Below are positions 61,236-64,000 of a stretch of DNA of 64,000 nucleotides, piece after piece (position 1 is the stretch's first letter; the number at the start of each line of letters is the position of its first letter). The notes under the pieces were generated by a model. It saw only the letters and a list, made by a program, of their open reading frames with translations, made no database searches and was not told the DNA's origin. Origin of the DNA: Trichostrongylus colubriformis (taxonomy: Eukaryota; Nematoda; Chromadorea; Rhabditida; Trichostrongylidae); assembly GCA_963978905.1 (NCBI GenBank), contig OZ022257.1, positions 53,090,873 to 53,154,872 of the forward strand, written 5' to 3'. Made by a program: the position numbers and the translations under genes.

Positions 61236-64000
61236 GCCGAATTTGCTTTCCTCTCTGTGTGCTGATGACACCTTCTTATGCGATTTCCAAAAATAACCAG
61301 AAAAGGTAGCTTCTGGGAAAATAGTAGTAGCCAACATGGGCTGGATCGCAGTGGTAACTTTGTTTAATTCAGCTTTGAGGTACCGCTCAGCACCCTGGAA
61401 ACGCTATCATCAGCTCCACCGAGCTCTTAGGAACAAAATCGAATGCTCGCTCCTCCCCTCCTTCTCCTCCTCCACCATGCAGCGAGTACGCTAACGGTTC
61501 ATCAGTGATTAGGAAGCAAAAGGAACTCATAAGAGGACATTGCTTTCGCAGCTGGTGAGGAAGCACTGCGAAAAACCGTGTAATATCCCTGAATTCGTTG
61601 CTAAATTTCCTGATTTTCACCCCACCGCTATTGTAGCGAGTCTATTTTTGTCTCATTAAGTGTAACTGAAAATCGAGAGGGCAGGGGAGTGGTTTGTGCG
61701 ATGGGCGGAGCTACAAGTGCCCTCTAAGAATCTTGTCTGCCGCCCTATGTAGAATCCTCATATTCACTGCGCGATTCTCCATAAGCGGCCTTCGCTATTT
61801 CTTCTTCTGACGTCAACCCGGATAAGTCAGATCATGGACTAAAACTCCTGAAGTGCTTAAACGCTCGATAATCCACGCTGGAATACCCACAGCGAACAAT
61901 TTTCTCCATTCAGCTTCATGTCATACGGATGAAATCCTATCACAATCCTACTAAGAATGAATTTGTAGATAGAAATTAAGGAGATCGCACAGCAAAAGAG
62001 ATAACGCAAAAGCAGGAACGGCTGAAATCGTCTAAAACGAGCTGTACTGTGATCATAACCCATACATTTTGCATTCTATGAATATGGAACCTTCATGTAG
62101 CTTTATTTTCTTCATAAATATGTCAGGATACTGATTGCCATCGAACCCTTCTTCTTCAAAGAGGTTAGTATCATTTAGAATTTCAGTAAAGATAGGAAGG
62201 AAAAACTCAAAAAAATTAGAAATGATAAAAAAACTTTATTTTGTTTCCTTTTTCATCCAAAAATTTGTCTCTACAGCACACGAAATTCAAGGAAAACTGG
62301 CGTCGGGCCGAAAAAATTGAGTCAGCTTGGAACATCTGAGCATCCCACCCAATCCAGAACTGCCTAGGAATGTGGTGGGGAAAGGGAAGAGAAAGGTGGG
62401 GAAGGAGGAGTGAGGAATGGATATAAAGTAGGTGGCACTGGGATTCTGGTGAGAGTGAGATATAGAGAAACTGAACAGATAACAAAAGGAATGAGATATC
62501 GTGGAGCGTTCGCCAGAGCTGAAACTAAGTAAAACTGATTATACTGTTGCTGTAGTCTGCCCAGTATCTGTTTTTCATTTCATTGTTACAAAACATATGT
62601 GACTTTATAATCTTCACAAACACCATTTAGAAAAGAGCAGTCAAATCTGCAATTCAGGATACCAGTAGTTCTCCTCTATCCTCATTTGAAATGGACGATA
62701 ATTTTGATTAAGAACCTCAGTGCAAATAGGGAAAAACGCAGCATGCATGGAAAAAATACGAAAAACTGAAAAAAAACAGCTTTGTTCTGCCCCATTTTCG
62801 TGCACAGCAATGTTCTTCTCGTAGCTCAACAGTGCACGGAAACCGACGAAACCTGCATCGATTCAAAAGAAAATCCTGCATCGGTTCAGAATTGCTGGAG
62901 ATTAGGGAATAACGAGTATAGGCGCGGCAATATTCAAATTCATTAGCATATCCTAGACAGGTCCACTGCCCTGTTCCCATTCCTAAAACCAAGTGCATAA
63001 AGAGCTTTCTATGCATGCTAGGAATTGATCTGCTGAGCCGGTACAGTGTACTGTAGCGCATCCACTTCTTGCACCATTGAGAACTTCTAAAAAGATCACC
63101 TAACAGCGCTATGTACTTCATGTGTTGCTGTGAGTGTCATGGCAATATTTGTGTGCATTCAATTTGTCCCAAAAAATTGGTGTGACGTAGCGAGTTAAAG
63201 TCCTAGGCATTTCAGTATAGTGAAATAAATGGTCATAGCGAAGCATCACTACACGGTGGCTAACATCGAAACGCATCAAGTTTCAGTTAAAAAGCTGCTG
63301 TAGCATGACACATCTGCCTACTTGTGCTGAAGAGATCGCAAGTGCATGGCGGATCTTCGCCAACCTTTACGTTTGACACAGCTGCCTATTTTCTGACGCT
63401 ATCTAAACAAGTATACAATTAAAAACCTGTGAATAAACCAGGGAATGAAGCTGATTTTGGTAATATATCGATACAGGAAGGAACTGCTTCTTCAGTACTT
63501 ACTAGTATTTACGATCGACGACGCGGTGCTATTGATTTGCTTGGAAAAACGACCAGGCGTATGGCTATCACCTGGGAGTACATATGGACTGTTCCGGATT
63601 CAATCAAACTTTAGCCAAATAAGTATTTGCCCCAAGGGGATATGTAATAGTATCAAAAAGTCAATAAAGAAGTAAATAGTGAGTGATGATAAAACACTTA
63701 TCAGTACGTGGTCTTCGATCTCCACGGCGGTAACTGAGGCTGTGGAAATGGAGAAGAACTTAAGTTAATGATATCTTTCAAGACGTTCATATTTCAGTAC
63801 GGAGTTTTTCCTACGACGTTTCTAAGCTTTATTGGAGCCGTTCTATTGTTGAGCACTTGAATGATAGATTATTTCTAGATGAACGAGGTTGACGCGTTTC
63901 ACCTATCCACGGGTGGTATCACTGCAGCTTTCTTGACGGCGCCATGAAGTCGGTGCCATGAAAAAAACCAGAAGTCTAGGAAATCAGGCACCCACTTCGT
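61236..64000. other. No supported gene to window end
   Basis: Short overlapping frames without motifs. GGGAAAGGGAAGAGAAAGG-type purine-rich sequence occurs near 62378-62400. The minus frame 62717-63121 (134 codons) shows nothing recognisable. Near 63165 the sequence TTGTCCCAAAAAATTGGTG resembles the tip of a Tc/mariner-type element, but no partner end was found in the window. Confidence 0.4.

Noticed and set aside
1..64000. CRISPR array, phage, bacterial operon or other prokaryotic system
   Set aside because: No regularly spaced repeats with unique spacers, no ribosome-binding-site/operon layout, and clear spliceosomal exons show eukaryotic nuclear DNA.

Overview
The window looks like nuclear DNA of a nematode, most likely a clade V (strongylid/hookworm-like) parasite. 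It has compact exons with TTTCAG-type acceptors and AG|GTRAGT-type donors, AT-rich introns, and a dense load of Tc1/mariner elements, short inverted-repeat elements and tRNA-derived repeats. No operon-like bacterial gene structure is present, and almost all short open frames are chance frames inside repeats or introns. The organism call is inference from sequence style; no species marker was seen.

The one gene reconstructed with confidence is a minus-strand NAB-family transcriptional cofactor, the nematode mab-10 orthologue. It runs from an ATG at 22804 down to about 8.1-8.8 kb. At least twelve exons join in phase and encode the NAB conserved domain 1 (exons at 14560-14666 and 13515-13633), a Ser/Thr/Pro/Gly-rich linker, NAB conserved domain 2 (11091-11223, 10897-11008, 10077-10184) and a Lys/Ser-rich tail. 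Intron 1 is about 7 kb and has been colonised by two decayed mariner elements and other repeats; introns 3, 10 and 11 also hold repeats. The last one to three exons are uncertain.

Layout: 1-7.9 kb, dispersed repeats (an inverted repeat cut by the window edge, a perfect 32-bp hairpin, tRNA-derived SINE copies, a 174-bp TA-flanked MITE, a TTAA-flanked foldback). 8.1-22.8 kb, mab-10. 23-29 kb, a 741-bp TA-flanked element with CAGGGG-type ends and a foldback Tc1-like element (27172-28688) nested in an older GC-rich repeat. 29-64 kb, mostly gene-poor DNA with tRNA-like repeats, MITEs with 9-bp target duplications (41.9 and 47.9 kb), homopolymer tracts, an internally deleted mariner with intact ends (55668-56514) and an inverted-plus-tandem repeat cluster (56.6-57.5 kb). 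A few exon-like open frames (35.1, 43.1, 45.6, 50.4-50.8 and 60.6-61.2 kb) may be parts of further genes but are not proven.

No CRISPR array, rRNA or convincing functional tRNA gene was found.
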